In this document: positions 35,780 through 45,021 of the stretch, piece after piece
Numbering within the stretch: the stretch's first letter is position 1
How the letters are laid out: each line of letters begins with the position of its first letter
Assembly (NCBI GenBank): GCA_964475215.1
Contig: CAYYVT010000187.1
Span: 62,001 to 126,000 of the forward strand
Direction of reading: 5' to 3'
Origin: DATKKG01 sp964475215
GTDB taxonomy: Archaea > Thermoproteota > Nitrososphaeria > Conexivisphaerales > DTJL01
Length of the DNA stretch: 64,000 nt
The notes under the pieces: generated by a model
Seen by the model: the letters and a program-made list of their open reading frames with translations, nothing else
Databases searched by the model: none
Told to the model about the DNA's origin: nothing
Program-made: the position numbers and the translations under genes

Positions 35780-36942
35780 TGTGACAGCCCTCGCATTGCG
35801 TCCAGCGCTTCTTTAATCACTTCGGTCGGTCTTGTAACTGACCACCTGACGTATCCCTCGCCACCTCTTCCGAAGGCAGTGCCTGGTGTAACGACTACCC
35901 CCACTCGGAGGAGCTTCGCGGCAAAGTCGGCGGAGCCTCCTCCAACACCCTGCCACAGATAGAACGTGGCCTCAGGCGGATGCGCCTCGAATCCTAGACG
36001 TTCTAGGCCCTGCGCCAGCACCTCGAGCCTCCTGCGGTAGATTTTCATCGACGCTTCCACCTCCTTGGGGCGTCGAGATGACGAATAGCTGTCGAGCGCG
36101 ACCTTCGCCGCGCGCTGAATGAACTTCGGCGGGCCAGAGTCGACTTGGCTCTTGACGGCCTTCAGGCCTCGTATCGCGTCCCTGTTGCCGACGGCGAAGC
36201 CTATCCTGTAGCCTGTCATCGCGAATGTCTTTGAGCAGGAATGGACCTCCAACGAAACCTCCTTGTCGGCGTCAATCTGTAAGATGCTGGGCGCAATATA
36301 GGATCCGAAGGTCATTTCAGAGTACGCGTTGTCATAGCAGATGAGAGTTCCCGATTCCTTAGCTGCTTCTACCATTGCTTCCAGATCCTTGCGGTTGGCC
36401 ACAGCTCCGGTGGGGTTATGGGGGTAGTTGACGTAGAGCAGCTTGACTCCCTTGAGGTCCTCCGTCCTCAGGTTCATCCTGTATCCGTTTTTCCGCGTCA
36501 GAAGACGCGCCTTCGGTTTCGCTCCAAGGAGTAAAGACCCCCCAATCCCATAGACAGGGTAGCCGGGGTCGGGCACCATGACCTTCTCGCCCTCTTCTAC
36601 AAATGCCCGTGCCACATTGATCAGGCCCTCCTTGGAACCCATGAGGGCGCAAACCTCGCTGTCTGGATCCAGCCGCACGTCGAACCTCTTTGAATACCAG
36701 CCCGCCACTGCCTCTCTGAACCACCCCTCGCCATCGCTGCTAGAATACCCTTGGTACTCCGCGCTCCTGATTGCGGAGGCTAGTTCATCCACGATGAACG
36801 ACGGCGTAGGAAGGTCGGGATCGCCTATGTTAAAGGCCAAGACCTTCTGACCTTTTTTCTTGCGAGCCCTTATGATTTCGTCCAGCCTAGCAAAGGGGTA
36901 TTCGGGCAGAGACGTAATCCTGTTCGACGGAGCCCAGGTCAA
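35776..36942 (-). CDS. dapL: LL-diaminopimelate aminotransferase-like enzyme
   Basis: 388 residues, class I aminotransferase. The sequence PDPGYPVYG after GSKEGLINVARAF and the Schiff-base Lys in SCSKTFAMTGYRIGF resemble DapL, which converts tetrahydrodipicolinate to LL-diaminopimelate in one step. Its place between lysA and asd supports that role and explains the lack of succinylase/acetylase genes. A DapF epimerase is still required and is not in this window. TTG 36942 overlaps the lysA stop (TTGA). Confidence 0.85.
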   Translation of the reverse strand: MTWAPSNRITSLPEYPFARLDEIIRARKKKGQKVLAFNIGDPDLPTPSFIVDELASAIRSAEYQGYSSSDGEGWFREAVAGWYSKRFDVRLDPDSEVCALMGSKEGLINVARAFVEEGEKVMVPDPGYPVYGIGGSLLLGAKPKARLLTRKNGYRMNLRTEDLKGVKLLYVNYPHNPTGAVANRKDLEAMVEAAKESGTLICYDNAYSEMTFGSYIAPSILQIDADKEVSLEVHSCSKTFAMTGYRIGFAVGNRDAIRGLKAVKSQVDSGPPKFIQRAAKVALDSYSSSRRPKEVEASMKIYRRRLEVLAQGLERLGFEAHPPEATFYLWQGVGGGSADFAAKLLRVGVVVTPGTAFGRGGEGYVRWSVTRPTEVIKEALDAMRGLSQ

Positions 36943-38237
36943 CCCAACAGCCTCGCTGGGATGGATTGTCCCGTCAGCAGGTCGGTATGCGTTTCCCTGC
37001 GTCTTATCAGCTCGGCTCGATTTCCACTTACTAGGACCTCTGCAGCTCGAGGCCTGTTGTTGTACTGGCTAGACATGGAGAATCCGTAGGCGCCCGCGTT
37101 AAAGATGGCGATCAAGTCCCCTTCCCCAAGGTTAGGGAAGGCCCTGTCCTTGGCTAGGATGTCGGTGTTCTCACATATCTGGCCGCATATGTTGACCACT
37201 TCTTGGTCACGCCGGTCGAGCTTCGTAGCTGCCAGCATCGGATGGTATGCCTTGTAGAGCGCGGGCCTGAGGAGCGTGTTCATGCCAGCGTCAATCCCCA
37301 CGAACTTCTTTGGGCCCCTCTTGACATGACAGACCTTGGCCAGAATTATCGTCGAATCTGCCACCAGGTACCTGCCTGGTTCCGCGGCCAACACGGGGTT
37401 GCCCATCTCATACTCTCTGACCTTCGCCTTGAAAACCTCCCCCACGGACTTTGCCACCTGTCCAATTGGGAGCTCCTCTTCGCTAGGCGAATAGGGGATA
37501 CCGAAGCCCCCTCCCACGTTCACAAAATCGAATTCGACTCCGACCTTTGCAGCTATCCTGCCAGCTATATCCATGAGCTTTTCAGTTATGGCTGGAAAAT
37601 ACCTCGAGTCAAGCACGTTGGACCCCGTCATCATGTGTATCCCAAACCTCCTCACTCCCATCTTCTTCGCCTCCGCATATCCCTTGGCCGCCACGTCCTC
37701 CGGCGACCCGAACTTTGCGTCGGGGCCGGCGAACACAAGGCCTTCGTTTCCGCCCTTTCCCATCCCCGGGTTTATCCTGAAGCACAAGGTTTCAGGGAGC
37801 GCTTTTGGCGGGAGTTTCTTCAGAAGGGTTGGGTCGTCTAGGTTGACGGGAACCCCTGCCTTGACCGCATAGTCAAGTTCCTCCTTTGTGTTGTAGTTCC
37901 CTGTGTATAGCATCTGGTTCGCCTTGAAACCGGCTACCGAGGCCGCGTAAATCTCCGCAGGGGAAGAGCAGTCAGCGCAGGCGCCTTCTCGCCGGAGCAG
38001 CGCGAGCAGGGCCAGATTTGTATTTGCCTTCACCGCATAATACAGCCTGAACTTTGAGACCCTGCTGAAAGCAGAATGGAACCTCCCGAAGTTTTCGCGG
38101 ATTCTCGCTTCGCTTGTCACGAACGTGGGCGTCCCAAACTTCGCCGCTATATCAGGGGCCGGCACGTCCTCGACGAGTAGGACTCCGTCCTTCTCGCCAA
38201 AGCTTCCCCTAAGCCTTTTCAGTATCCAGCTGTCCAA
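36939..38237 (-). CDS. lysA: Diaminopimelate decarboxylase
   Basis: 432 residues, alanine-racemase-fold PLP enzyme, last step to lysine. The cofactor Lys is in YYAVKANTN; GGGFGIPY binds phosphate; CENTDILAKDR carries the C-terminal active-site Cys. TTG 38237 lies inside the end of lysC (29-base overlap). Confidence 0.94.
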   Translation of the reverse strand: MDSWILKRLRGSFGEKDGVLLVEDVPAPDIAAKFGTPTFVTSEARIRENFGRFHSAFSRVSKFRLYYAVKANTNLALLALLRREGACADCSSPAEIYAASVAGFKANQMLYTGNYNTKEELDYAVKAGVPVNLDDPTLLKKLPPKALPETLCFRINPGMGKGGNEGLVFAGPDAKFGSPEDVAAKGYAEAKKMGVRRFGIHMMTGSNVLDSRYFPAITEKLMDIAGRIAAKVGVEFDFVNVGGGFGIPYSPSEEELPIGQVAKSVGEVFKAKVREYEMGNPVLAAEPGRYLVADSTIILAKVCHVKRGPKKFVGIDAGMNTLLRPALYKAYHPMLAATKLDRRDQEVVNICGQICENTDILAKDRAFPNLGEGDLIAIFNAGAYGFSMSSQYNNRPRAAEVLVSGNRAELIRRRETHTDLLTGQSIPARLLG

Positions 38238-39405
38238 CTAAGAGATTCTCCTCCAACAGACTGTAAGCTTCGTCCAGCCGCCTTCCGTCGAGGAAGAACG
38301 TCATCGCCCCCTTGCTTGAGGTCACTTCGATGATGTTGATTCCATGCATCGACAGTATGGTGGCCGCTTTCGCAACCACTCCGGGCTGATCCACCAAGTG
38401 AGGGTGCACGATTTCGATGTAGCCTATGCCCGCCCTTCCTGAGACGGCCTTCACCCCGTCTACTCCATGGACGCGTCTGCAGACTTCCTGCCATCCGTCG
38501 CCTTCTATGAAGAAAGTTATGGTCGTCCTCCCAGTCCCAATCCCCTTCACCTTTACACCCATCCGTTCCAAGACCCGGCCCAGCACGCCGATACCCAAGT
38601 CCGACACCACAGTGAGCTCACTCAGGCCTGAGCCCTTCGCGAAATATGGGTCGGTGGGCAGGATCGAGCCTGTGATCTCCGTCCCGTCCTCCCCTAGCGG
38701 CCTGCCGAACGGCACCACCCTCAGCCTCTGGTCAACGGACTTGTAGAACAACGCCTCTGGCCGGACGACCTTGGCCCCACCATGCGCGAGGGCGTACATC
38801 TCATCTATCGTGATCCTATTGACCGGCTTGGCCTCCGGCACGACAAGGGGATCCGCGCTCATCACGCCCGAGGTGTCCTTCACTAATATCACTTCGTCTG
38901 CCCGCAGGCAGTTCCCCAGCACGGTCGCCGTGACATCGGATCCGCCCCTCCCTAGGACCGTGATCCTAGACTGGCACCTTCCCAAGAAGCCGGGGACGAC
39001 CGCCACCGAGTCTTTGAGGATTGGCAGGAGCCCGGACTGGCACTTCTCCCTGGTCGCACTCAAATCTACCGTAGCGTTCAGGAAGTCCCCATTCGTGACC
39101 ACAGGGAAACCTTCGTCCGTAGGGTCGAACTCCTTCACCTTGATGCCTTTGGCCCTCAGTGCCGAAGTCAGGACCTTGGCCGAAGTCCTCTCGCCCATGG
39201 AAAGTATCTCGGCGTAGGCGTTCCCCTCGATGCTTTCTTCGAAGGAGGACACCAGATTCAGCAGCTGGTCGGTGGTCCTGCCCGGCGCCGATACAACGAC
39301 GACCTTCTCCTCATATGGGGCGTCGGCAACCATTTGGGCGGCACGCTTCACCCGCTCCCCGTCCGCCAGGGTGGCGCCTCCGAACTTTATGACTGCCCTG
39401 CTCAC
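38209..39405 (-). CDS. lysC: Aspartate kinase
   Basis: About 398 residues; first step of the aspartate pathway. The kinase domain begins VIKFGGATLADGE and contains GRGGSDVTA. Two ACT domains fill the C-terminus from about residue 260 (LTVVSDLGIGVLGRVL, then IEIVHPHLVDQPGVVAKAA), so feedback control by lysine or threonine is likely. The frame continues to 39462, but GTG 39405 overlaps the dapB stop as GTGA and starts the domain correctly. Confidence 0.93.
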   Translation of the reverse strand: MSRAVIKFGGATLADGERVKRAAQMVADAPYEEKVVVVSAPGRTTDQLLNLVSSFEESIEGNAYAEILSMGERTSAKVLTSALRAKGIKVKEFDPTDEGFPVVTNGDFLNATVDLSATREKCQSGLLPILKDSVAVVPGFLGRCQSRITVLGRGGSDVTATVLGNCLRADEVILVKDTSGVMSADPLVVPEAKPVNRITIDEMYALAHGGAKVVRPEALFYKSVDQRLRVVPFGRPLGEDGTEITGSILPTDPYFAKGSGLSELTVVSDLGIGVLGRVLERMGVKVKGIGTGRTTITFFIEGDGWQEVCRRVHGVDGVKAVSGRAGIGYIEIVHPHLVDQPGVVAKAATILSMHGINIIEVTSSKGAMTFFLDGRRLDEAYSLLEENLLVGQLDTEKA

Positions 39406-40217
39406 TTTATGCCAAGCACTTCCTCCATGCCATACAGTCCAGGCCGTTGATGCAGCACCCACTTTGCCGCCAGCAGCGCTCCGGTTGCGAAAGCCGATCT
39501 CGAGAAGACCACATGCTCCAGCCTAATCGTTTCATAAGCCCCCGCTGCCAACACGTCGTGCTGGCCCGGTATGCCTCCTCCCCTGATGGAGAGCACCTCC
39601 AGCTCCTCCGAGCCCCGCTGGGAAAGACCCTGGCGGCCGTGGACCGTCTTCGTATACTTCCTCTGCAGGTTCACGATGTCGGCGAGTTTGGAAGCCGTCC
39701 CGCTGGGGGCATCGACCTTTCGATTGTGATGGGCCTCAACGATGGAGAAGTCATAACTTGAGGGAAGCTGGCTGAGCAGCTTCGTGAGCGAGAATAGGAA
39801 GTTCGCCCCTACCGAGAAGTTGGGAGATATCACAGCGGGAATCGATCTCACTATCGATTCAAGCAATGCCCTCTGCTCGACGGAGAATCCCGTCGTCCCC
39901 ACCACCACAGGCTTGCGCAGTCCCGCGACCAATGGCAAGTTGGAGAGTTCCGCCTGAGGGGTCGAAAACGAAACAAAGACATCGCATCTCTCCATGATAT
40001 CCATCAATCCTGAAGGGGGGCTGACCACGACGTCGCTCTCCGCCACTGCGGCTTGCTTCAAGGTCACACCCAATCTCGGGTTCCCTTCAGATTCAATCGC
40101 CCCGCCGATGACAAAAGGGGCTGCGACCTCATGGGCCACCATCGATCCCATCCTTCCCAATGCTCCGGCGATGCAGACCCTGATCGGACCGGCTGAGCTC
40201 GATTCAGTAGCCTTCAT
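39402..40217 (-). CDS. dapB: 4-hydroxy-tetrahydrodipicolinate reductase
   Basis: 271 residues. The NAD(P) site IAGALGRMGSMV near the N-terminus, the catalytic block VEAHHNRKVDAPSGTA with the key His pair and Lys, and the C-terminal domain are intact. It reduces the DapA product. It overlaps dapA by 14 bases and lysC by 4. Confidence 0.95.
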   Translation of the reverse strand: MKATESSSAGPIRVCIAGALGRMGSMVAHEVAAPFVIGGAIESEGNPRLGVTLKQAAVAESDVVVSPPSGLMDIMERCDVFVSFSTPQAELSNLPLVAGLRKPVVVGTTGFSVEQRALLESIVRSIPAVISPNFSVGANFLFSLTKLLSQLPSSYDFSIVEAHHNRKVDAPSGTASKLADIVNLQRKYTKTVHGRQGLSQRGSEELEVLSIRGGGIPGQHDVLAAGAYETIRLEHVVFSRSAFATGALLAAKWVLHQRPGLYGMEEVLGIK

Positions 40218-41253
40218 AGCTGAGCCCAGCCAGGCTCGATGGAGACGAGATACGGTCGGCTATGCTAACGCCAAAGGCTCTTTCCAGAGGATCTAGGATT
40301 TCGGGGTTCTGGCTCCAAACCGTCTTCAACCCCGTCAGAACCTTGCTGAGACCGGCCTTGGTCATCTTCCCCAACGGGCCTCTACACTGTCCCGCAGGCA
40401 TCCCCAATAGCGCGGCCATCGCCTTTACTGGCACCGGGTTCCTCGCCTTCACGGTGATGCTGCGGCCGAGGGCTTGCTCATCGGTCTTCACCGTGACCAG
40501 CTCAAATAGAGGCTTCAGGGCCTTGGCGAGCGAGCCGGCGGTACCCACGTCGCCGCGAAGGGCCGCAGAAACCATGTCCGAAACGGCACGGGGGGCTATA
40601 TTCGACATTACAGAGATGGTCCCGTTGGCCTTTACACTAGGGTCGGTCATCAAGCCATACGTCCTCTCATCATCACCTGACAGTATGGAGAACGAAGCCC
40701 CGCAAAGTGATCTTATCATTGCGGCGTTCTCCGTGCTTCCGGTTGCCTCTTTGACTGCGACGAAGTTGGGGTATGACCTGGCTAGTATGGAGACGTCCTC
40801 CGGAGCAAGCTGAGTCCCTGTGCGTCCGGGAATTATGTATGGAATCAACCACATCTCACTGACCTCCTTTGCTATGGGCTCATAGTATTCACGGCGCATC
40901 TCCAAGCTGCTGGGACCGTTATAGTAGGGGTCTACCAGTAGGGCCGACTTGGCGCCCAACTCCCAGGCCTCCTTGGTCGTCTCGAGGGCCTTACGGGTGC
41001 TGTTGGCGCCCGTGTTGGCGATGCATAGTGCTTGTTTGCTCGTTCCATCGAGGACCATCGTTAGGGCCCTTACGAACTCCTGGTGCTCCAGGGTGGGGCC
41101 CTCACCCGTGGTCCCGGCCACGACCACTCCACTCACGCCGTTCTTCAGCTGAAACTCCAACAACTGGTTTAACCCGCTTACGTCCAAGCCGCCATCCTCC
41201 CTGAATGGAGTGATAATCGCCGTAATGCAGCCCTCCAACGTGCTCTTCAACAC
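40204..41253 (-). CDS. dapA: 4-hydroxy-tetrahydrodipicolinate synthase, C-terminally extended
   Basis: About 349 residues; condenses aspartate semialdehyde with pyruvate. The Schiff-base Lys is in VAVKEATGS, and GTTGEGPTLEHQEF forms the TT..E motif. Typical DapA is near 295 residues. The extra 50 lie at the C-terminus and end in a motif-free tail, so the function (lysine synthase versus a related aldolase) is read mainly from the operon. GTG 41253 lies 24-25 bases from the TATA element at 41274-41283; GTG 41262 would be too close to it. First gene of the lysine operon. Confidence 0.9.
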   Translation of the reverse strand: MLKSTLEGCITAIITPFREDGGLDVSGLNQLLEFQLKNGVSGVVVAGTTGEGPTLEHQEFVRALTMVLDGTSKQALCIANTGANSTRKALETTKEAWELGAKSALLVDPYYNGPSSLEMRREYYEPIAKEVSEMWLIPYIIPGRTGTQLAPEDVSILARSYPNFVAVKEATGSTENAAMIRSLCGASFSILSGDDERTYGLMTDPSVKANGTISVMSNIAPRAVSDMVSAALRGDVGTAGSLAKALKPLFELVTVKTDEQALGRSITVKARNPVPVKAMAALLGMPAGQCRGPLGKMTKAGLSKVLTGLKTVWSQNPEILDPLERAFGVSIADRISSPSSLAGLSYEGY

Positions 41254-41273
41254 GGCAAGCACTCTTCGTTGCC

Positions 41274-41283
41274 ATATTAAACG
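41274..41283 (-). promoter_or_regulatory. TATA box of the lysine operon (dapA)
   Basis: CGTTTAATAT on the minus strand. It sets the transcript start at about GTG 41253. Confidence 0.6.
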
Positions 41284-41398
41284 TTTTCGCGGGTCATCCG
41301 ATTTCAGTAGTTGGACGACGGTTTACCGCGGTCCCGAGGCCCAATTGCTACTCATTCCGGAGCTGCAGGTTCGCATGGTCACGGCTGACTGACGATAT

Positions 41399-42883
41399 TC
41401 ATATGATTGCGTCGACTCTGGCGTGAAGCTCTCTTTTCGCGTCCAGAAGCCCTTTGCGTTTCTTCGAGTTTTCCACGTTGAGCTCTGCCATCTTCTTCCT
41501 TAGGACCGTGTAGTTGGCTAGGACCCTCTCCTTGGAAGGCCCTCCTTCGGTCTTCGTAGCCTTTAGCACGGCTTCCGGATGCAGATAGCGCCTCAACTCC
41601 GCCACTTGAGTGTTTGGCAGGTTCAGGTCAGGCTCGGCCTGCCGGATCAGAGCTGCCAGTTGTCCCTCGCCGAGATCGGCGAGCTTCTCCTTGTGGGCAG
41701 ACAGTGTCCCAGATATCCTCCCGGCGATAGAGTGCGCCTGGCGAAAGGCGATCCCCTGCTTCCTGACCAGCCATTCAGCCAAGGGAAGGGCGAAGACATC
41801 GCTATCTTCCGCCTTCTTGCGCATTTCACTCACGTCGAACTTCCCTCCTTCGAGACATCCTTTCAGAACCGATATGGCTTCCAGCGTCGTCGGGAAGGAT
41901 CTCGCCAACACCGCTTTCACATTCTGGAGGTCCCTGTTGTATCCACTCGTCAAACCCTTCAACGTCGTCAGGGCTTGGACGAGCTCCGCAATCCCCAAGG
42001 CGGCATCTGCCCTCACTATCTCTAATACATCTGCGTTCTTCTTATGTGGCATAGCGCTTGAGGGCGACGCTAGTTCGTCGGGGAGCTCGAAGTAGGCGAA
42101 CTCCGTGGTTGACCATACTATCAGGTCTTCCGCCATCCTGCTTAGCTCCACAAGGAGGAGGGTCTGCACGAAAATGGCTTCAACGGCGTAGTCCCTGCTC
42201 TCGACTGCGTCCTCACAATTGACCACCGGCGAGGAGAACCCGAGCAACTCGCTTGTCCTCCTCCTGTCGACCGCTATGGTGGAACCAGCTACAGCTGACG
42301 CGCCCAGGGGACATTCATTGGTCCGCCCAAAGCAGTCGGAAAGCCTCTCGACATCCCTGAGCAGTGGTTCTGCGTAGCTCTGCAGGTGGTGGCCTAACGT
42401 CTGCAGCTGTGCCTGCCCCAAGTGGGTATAGGCGAGCATGGGCGTTGACGAATAGCGACGCGACATCTGCAGAAGCACACTTACGAGCCCCTCCGTCTCA
42501 TCGATAAGCTGTAGCAACCTGTCCCGGCAAAGCATCCTTGTTATGGTGGCCACCTGATCATTCCGTGACCTGGCCGTGTGAAGGCGTCCACCCGTGTCCT
42601 TCGAGGTCAGCTGGGTTACGGACGTCTCAACGAATTCGTGGATGTCTTCGAACCCTTCCAACGGGACTCCTGCCTCCGCCGTCTTCTTCAGGGCCTTGAT
42701 AACATCCGCCGCCTGCCTTCTCGTCACCCATTTCTGCTCCTCCAACATCACGACATGAGCTAGGGAGCATTCGACTTCATATTGTAGGAACTCGGAGTCG
42801 ACGTTCAACGAACCTATGAAACGCTGGGATCTTGGATCTATATCTTTGCTCAGCCTCGAACGGTAGAGCCCTCCTTTCATCAC
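41399..42883 (-). CDS. argH: Argininosuccinate lyase
   Basis: 494 residues of the fumarase/aspartase superfamily; releases fumarate from argininosuccinate. The signature SSAMPHKKNADVLE (family GSSxMPxKxN) and TARSRNDQVAT are present. It is coupled to the upstream ACT gene by an ATGA overlap and runs opposite to argG, although both serve consecutive steps. Confidence 0.95.
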   Translation of the reverse strand: MMKGGLYRSRLSKDIDPRSQRFIGSLNVDSEFLQYEVECSLAHVVMLEEQKWVTRRQAADVIKALKKTAEAGVPLEGFEDIHEFVETSVTQLTSKDTGGRLHTARSRNDQVATITRMLCRDRLLQLIDETEGLVSVLLQMSRRYSSTPMLAYTHLGQAQLQTLGHHLQSYAEPLLRDVERLSDCFGRTNECPLGASAVAGSTIAVDRRRTSELLGFSSPVVNCEDAVESRDYAVEAIFVQTLLLVELSRMAEDLIVWSTTEFAYFELPDELASPSSAMPHKKNADVLEIVRADAALGIAELVQALTTLKGLTSGYNRDLQNVKAVLARSFPTTLEAISVLKGCLEGGKFDVSEMRKKAEDSDVFALPLAEWLVRKQGIAFRQAHSIAGRISGTLSAHKEKLADLGEGQLAALIRQAEPDLNLPNTQVAELRRYLHPEAVLKATKTEGGPSKERVLANYTVLRKKMAELNVENSKKRKGLLDAKRELHARVDAII

Positions 42884-43569
42884 TGCCTGCCTCCTAGTCG
42901 CCGGGCCTCTGAGATCAAGTCGGTGACGGCCGTAAACGCCTTTACAACATCACCCATCTTGACCACTATTATGGTATCTGTGTAATCTGAAACCGTATCC
43001 ACGACGTTAATGCCTCCCCTCCCGACGCGGTTGTAGACGGCCGCAACACAGCCGGGCGTTTCCATTATCTCCACAGGGCTGTGTATGATGAGGGCCGCCA
43101 GCTCCGTCCTCGCCTCCATCACCTCTTCGTCCTTGAAACGACCCCGGAGATATCCGTAGAGGCTCCTTTCGAACACCAACGTGTAAGCGTTTGAGGAGCT
43201 CGAAATCTGTAGGAAGGCGTCGTAGTTCTTGAACGCGATGTCCTTGATCCTAGAGGACACCTCCTGGCTCACTTGAACCGAGACCATGGCGAGGTCGGTT
43301 CTCACCTCGAGGCTGCTCTTGGCGAGCACTTTGAGGTATCCAAGCGCTCCTCTCCTATACGAGCCCTTGATTCGCTTCAGAGATGTGATAATGGCCTCCT
43401 CTGACACGTTACGGCCCATGCTGGAGACGACCGCGGGCCTCAATAATCTGGCGGCCGCACTAACGTTAACAATCCCCCTAGCCAAGGCCTCCTGAAGCAA
43501 CGAGTCGCCGTCCACCTGCTCCCTAACCGACTTCGAGATGGAGGCGGTGACCAATTTTGGTCTATTCAT
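42880..43569 (-). CDS. ACT-domain protein of the arginine locus, possible regulator
   Basis: About 229 residues. The N-terminal 85 residues are helical and basic (SLLQEALARGIVNVSAAARLL, then a segment SEEAIITSLKRIKGSYR), plausibly a winged-helix-like unit. The C-terminal half contains ACT-like beta-alpha-beta units ending AAVYNRVGRGGINVVDTVSDY. ACT domains usually bind amino acids. Cotranscription with argH and the shared divergent promoter with the argG-lysW operon make an arginine- or ornithine-sensing regulator a reasonable inference, not shown. The frame extends to 43635, but ATG 43569 fits the promoter. Confidence 0.75.
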   Translation of the reverse strand: MNRPKLVTASISKSVREQVDGDSLLQEALARGIVNVSAAARLLRPAVVSSMGRNVSEEAIITSLKRIKGSYRRGALGYLKVLAKSSLEVRTDLAMVSVQVSQEVSSRIKDIAFKNYDAFLQISSSSNAYTLVFERSLYGYLRGRFKDEEVMEARTELAALIIHSPVEIMETPGCVAAVYNRVGRGGINVVDTVSDYTDTIIVVKMGDVVKAFTAVTDLISEARRLGGRQ

Positions 43570-43594
43570 GGCTAATTCTGACCGGCGTCGTCCG

Positions 43595-43606
43595 AAATAA
43601 TTAAAT
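43595..43606. promoter_or_regulatory. Shared bidirectional TATA element of the arginine locus
   Basis: AAATAATTAAAT contains the palindrome TAATTA. It is the only AT-rich run between two divergent genes whose starts are 64 bases apart. Rightward it predicts transcription from about 43627, close to the argG ATG (43634). Leftward it predicts about 43575, close to the ACT-gene ATG (43569). Confidence 0.6.
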
Positions 43607-43633
43607 GTTGCCCCCCGCAGGCCTGAATTATCC

Positions 43634-44845
43634 ATGGCCTCGAAGATCGTCCTAGGTTATTCCGGCGGCCTTGACACCACCACCGCGATACTGTGGTTGA
43701 AGGAGAAATATGGGTACGACGTCGTGACTATGACCATTGACGTCGGCCAGGAGGAGGACTTCGCACCCATCGCAAAGCGGTCCCAGGAGCTGGGTGCCGT
43801 TAGGCATTATGAGCTTGACGCCAAAGAGGAGTTCGCAAATGCTTACATCGCCAAATCAATCAGGGCGAACGGCCTCTATCAAGGAAAGTACCCCCTCAGC
43901 ACCGCTCTGGCGCGGCCACTCATAGCCGGAAAGCTCGTCGAGATTGCTGAGAAAGAAGGAGCAAGTGCAGTAGCTCATGGGTGCACTGGGAAGGGGAACG
44001 ACCAAGTCAGGTTCGACCTATGCGTCAATGCTCTGAACCCCAACCTCAAGGTCATCGCGCCCGTCAGGGAGTGGAACCTCAGTAGGACCGAGGAAGTGGC
44101 ATACCTGAAGTCCAAGGGCTTCGACGCGCCGATCAAGCGGTCTGAGTTCAGCGTCGACCAGAATCTCTGGGGGAGGTCCGTGGAAGGCGGTGCGATAGAG
44201 AACCCTGCCGACGAGCCTCCACAGGAAGCGCTTGAATGGACCAAGCCACCGGAGTTCTGGCCTTCCGAACCCTCTTACGTCACCATAGGCTTCCAAGAAG
44301 GGGTCCCAGTCTCATTGAACGGCCAAGAAGCGAAGCTGTCCGACATCATCGTCAAGCTCAACCGCCTCGCGGGAACCCATGGAGTAGGCATCCTCGACCA
44401 CATGGAGGACAGGTCCGTCGGGATCAAGTCCCACGAGGTCTATGAATGCCCGGCCGCCACCGTTATAATCGAAGCCCATCGCGAACTCGAGAAGTTGGTC
44501 CTGACGAGGTCTGAGGCAGCGTTCAAGCCTATCGTTGAACAACAATGGTCTTGGCTGGTCTATTCGGGCCTCTGGATAGACCCTCTGCTCAAGGACCTTC
44601 AGAGCTTCATCGATTCGACCCAGGAGTTCGTGTCCGGCGAGACGAAGGTCAAACTCTTCAAGGGAGCATGCCGTGTCGTAGGGAGGTCATCCCCTTACGC
44701 CCTCTACCAGAAACAGCTCTCCACCTACGGAGTCGACTCCACCTTCGATCAGAAGGCGGCTGAAGGCTTCATCAAACTCTACGGCCTTCCGTCAGTGATG
44801 GCGGCAAGGCGAAGCCTGCTAAAGGCAAAGGAGGTGTTAGCATGA
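43634..44845 (+). CDS. argG: Argininosuccinate synthase
   Basis: 403 residues; joins citrulline and aspartate using ATP. The PP-loop LGYSGGLDTTTA, HGCTGKGNDQVRFD and the SVDQNLWGRSVEGG segment are all present. First gene of the rightward arginine operon; its stop overlaps the lysW start as ATGA. Confidence 0.96.
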   Translation: MASKIVLGYSGGLDTTTAILWLKEKYGYDVVTMTIDVGQEEDFAPIAKRSQELGAVRHYELDAKEEFANAYIAKSIRANGLYQGKYPLSTALARPLIAGKLVEIAEKEGASAVAHGCTGKGNDQVRFDLCVNALNPNLKVIAPVREWNLSRTEEVAYLKSKGFDAPIKRSEFSVDQNLWGRSVEGGAIENPADEPPQEALEWTKPPEFWPSEPSYVTIGFQEGVPVSLNGQEAKLSDIIVKLNRLAGTHGVGILDHMEDRSVGIKSHEVYECPAATVIIEAHRELEKLVLTRSEAAFKPIVEQQWSWLVYSGLWIDPLLKDLQSFIDSTQEFVSGETKVKLFKGACRVVGRSSPYALYQKQLSTYGVDSTFDQKAAEGFIKLYGLPSVMAARRSLLKAKEVLA

Positions 44846-45012
44846 ACGCAACTTGCGCAGAGTGCGGCGGCAGCATCCCAGTCCCTAACGACGCGTTGAA
44901 GGGCGAAATCGTCTCCTGCCCTGACTGCGGGACGGAGTTCGAAGTCAAAGAGATGGGATCTACGGTTCAGTTGGTCGCCGCACCCAAGATCGAAGAAGAT
45001 TGGGGAGAATAA
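44842..45012 (+). CDS. lysW: Amino-group carrier protein LysW
   Basis: 56 residues. Two zinc-binding pairs (CAEC and CPDC) hold a small ribbon, and the chain ends in EEDWGE, the conserved LysW tail whose final Glu gamma-carboxylate is joined to the amino group of glutamate or aminoadipate. It protects the amino group and presents intermediates to the next enzymes. Fully acidic outside the ribbon, as in the family. Confidence 0.95.
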   Translation: MNATCAECGGSIPVPNDALKGEIVSCPDCGTEFEVKEMGSTVQLVAAPKIEEDWGE

Positions 45013-45021
45013 GCCAGCCAG

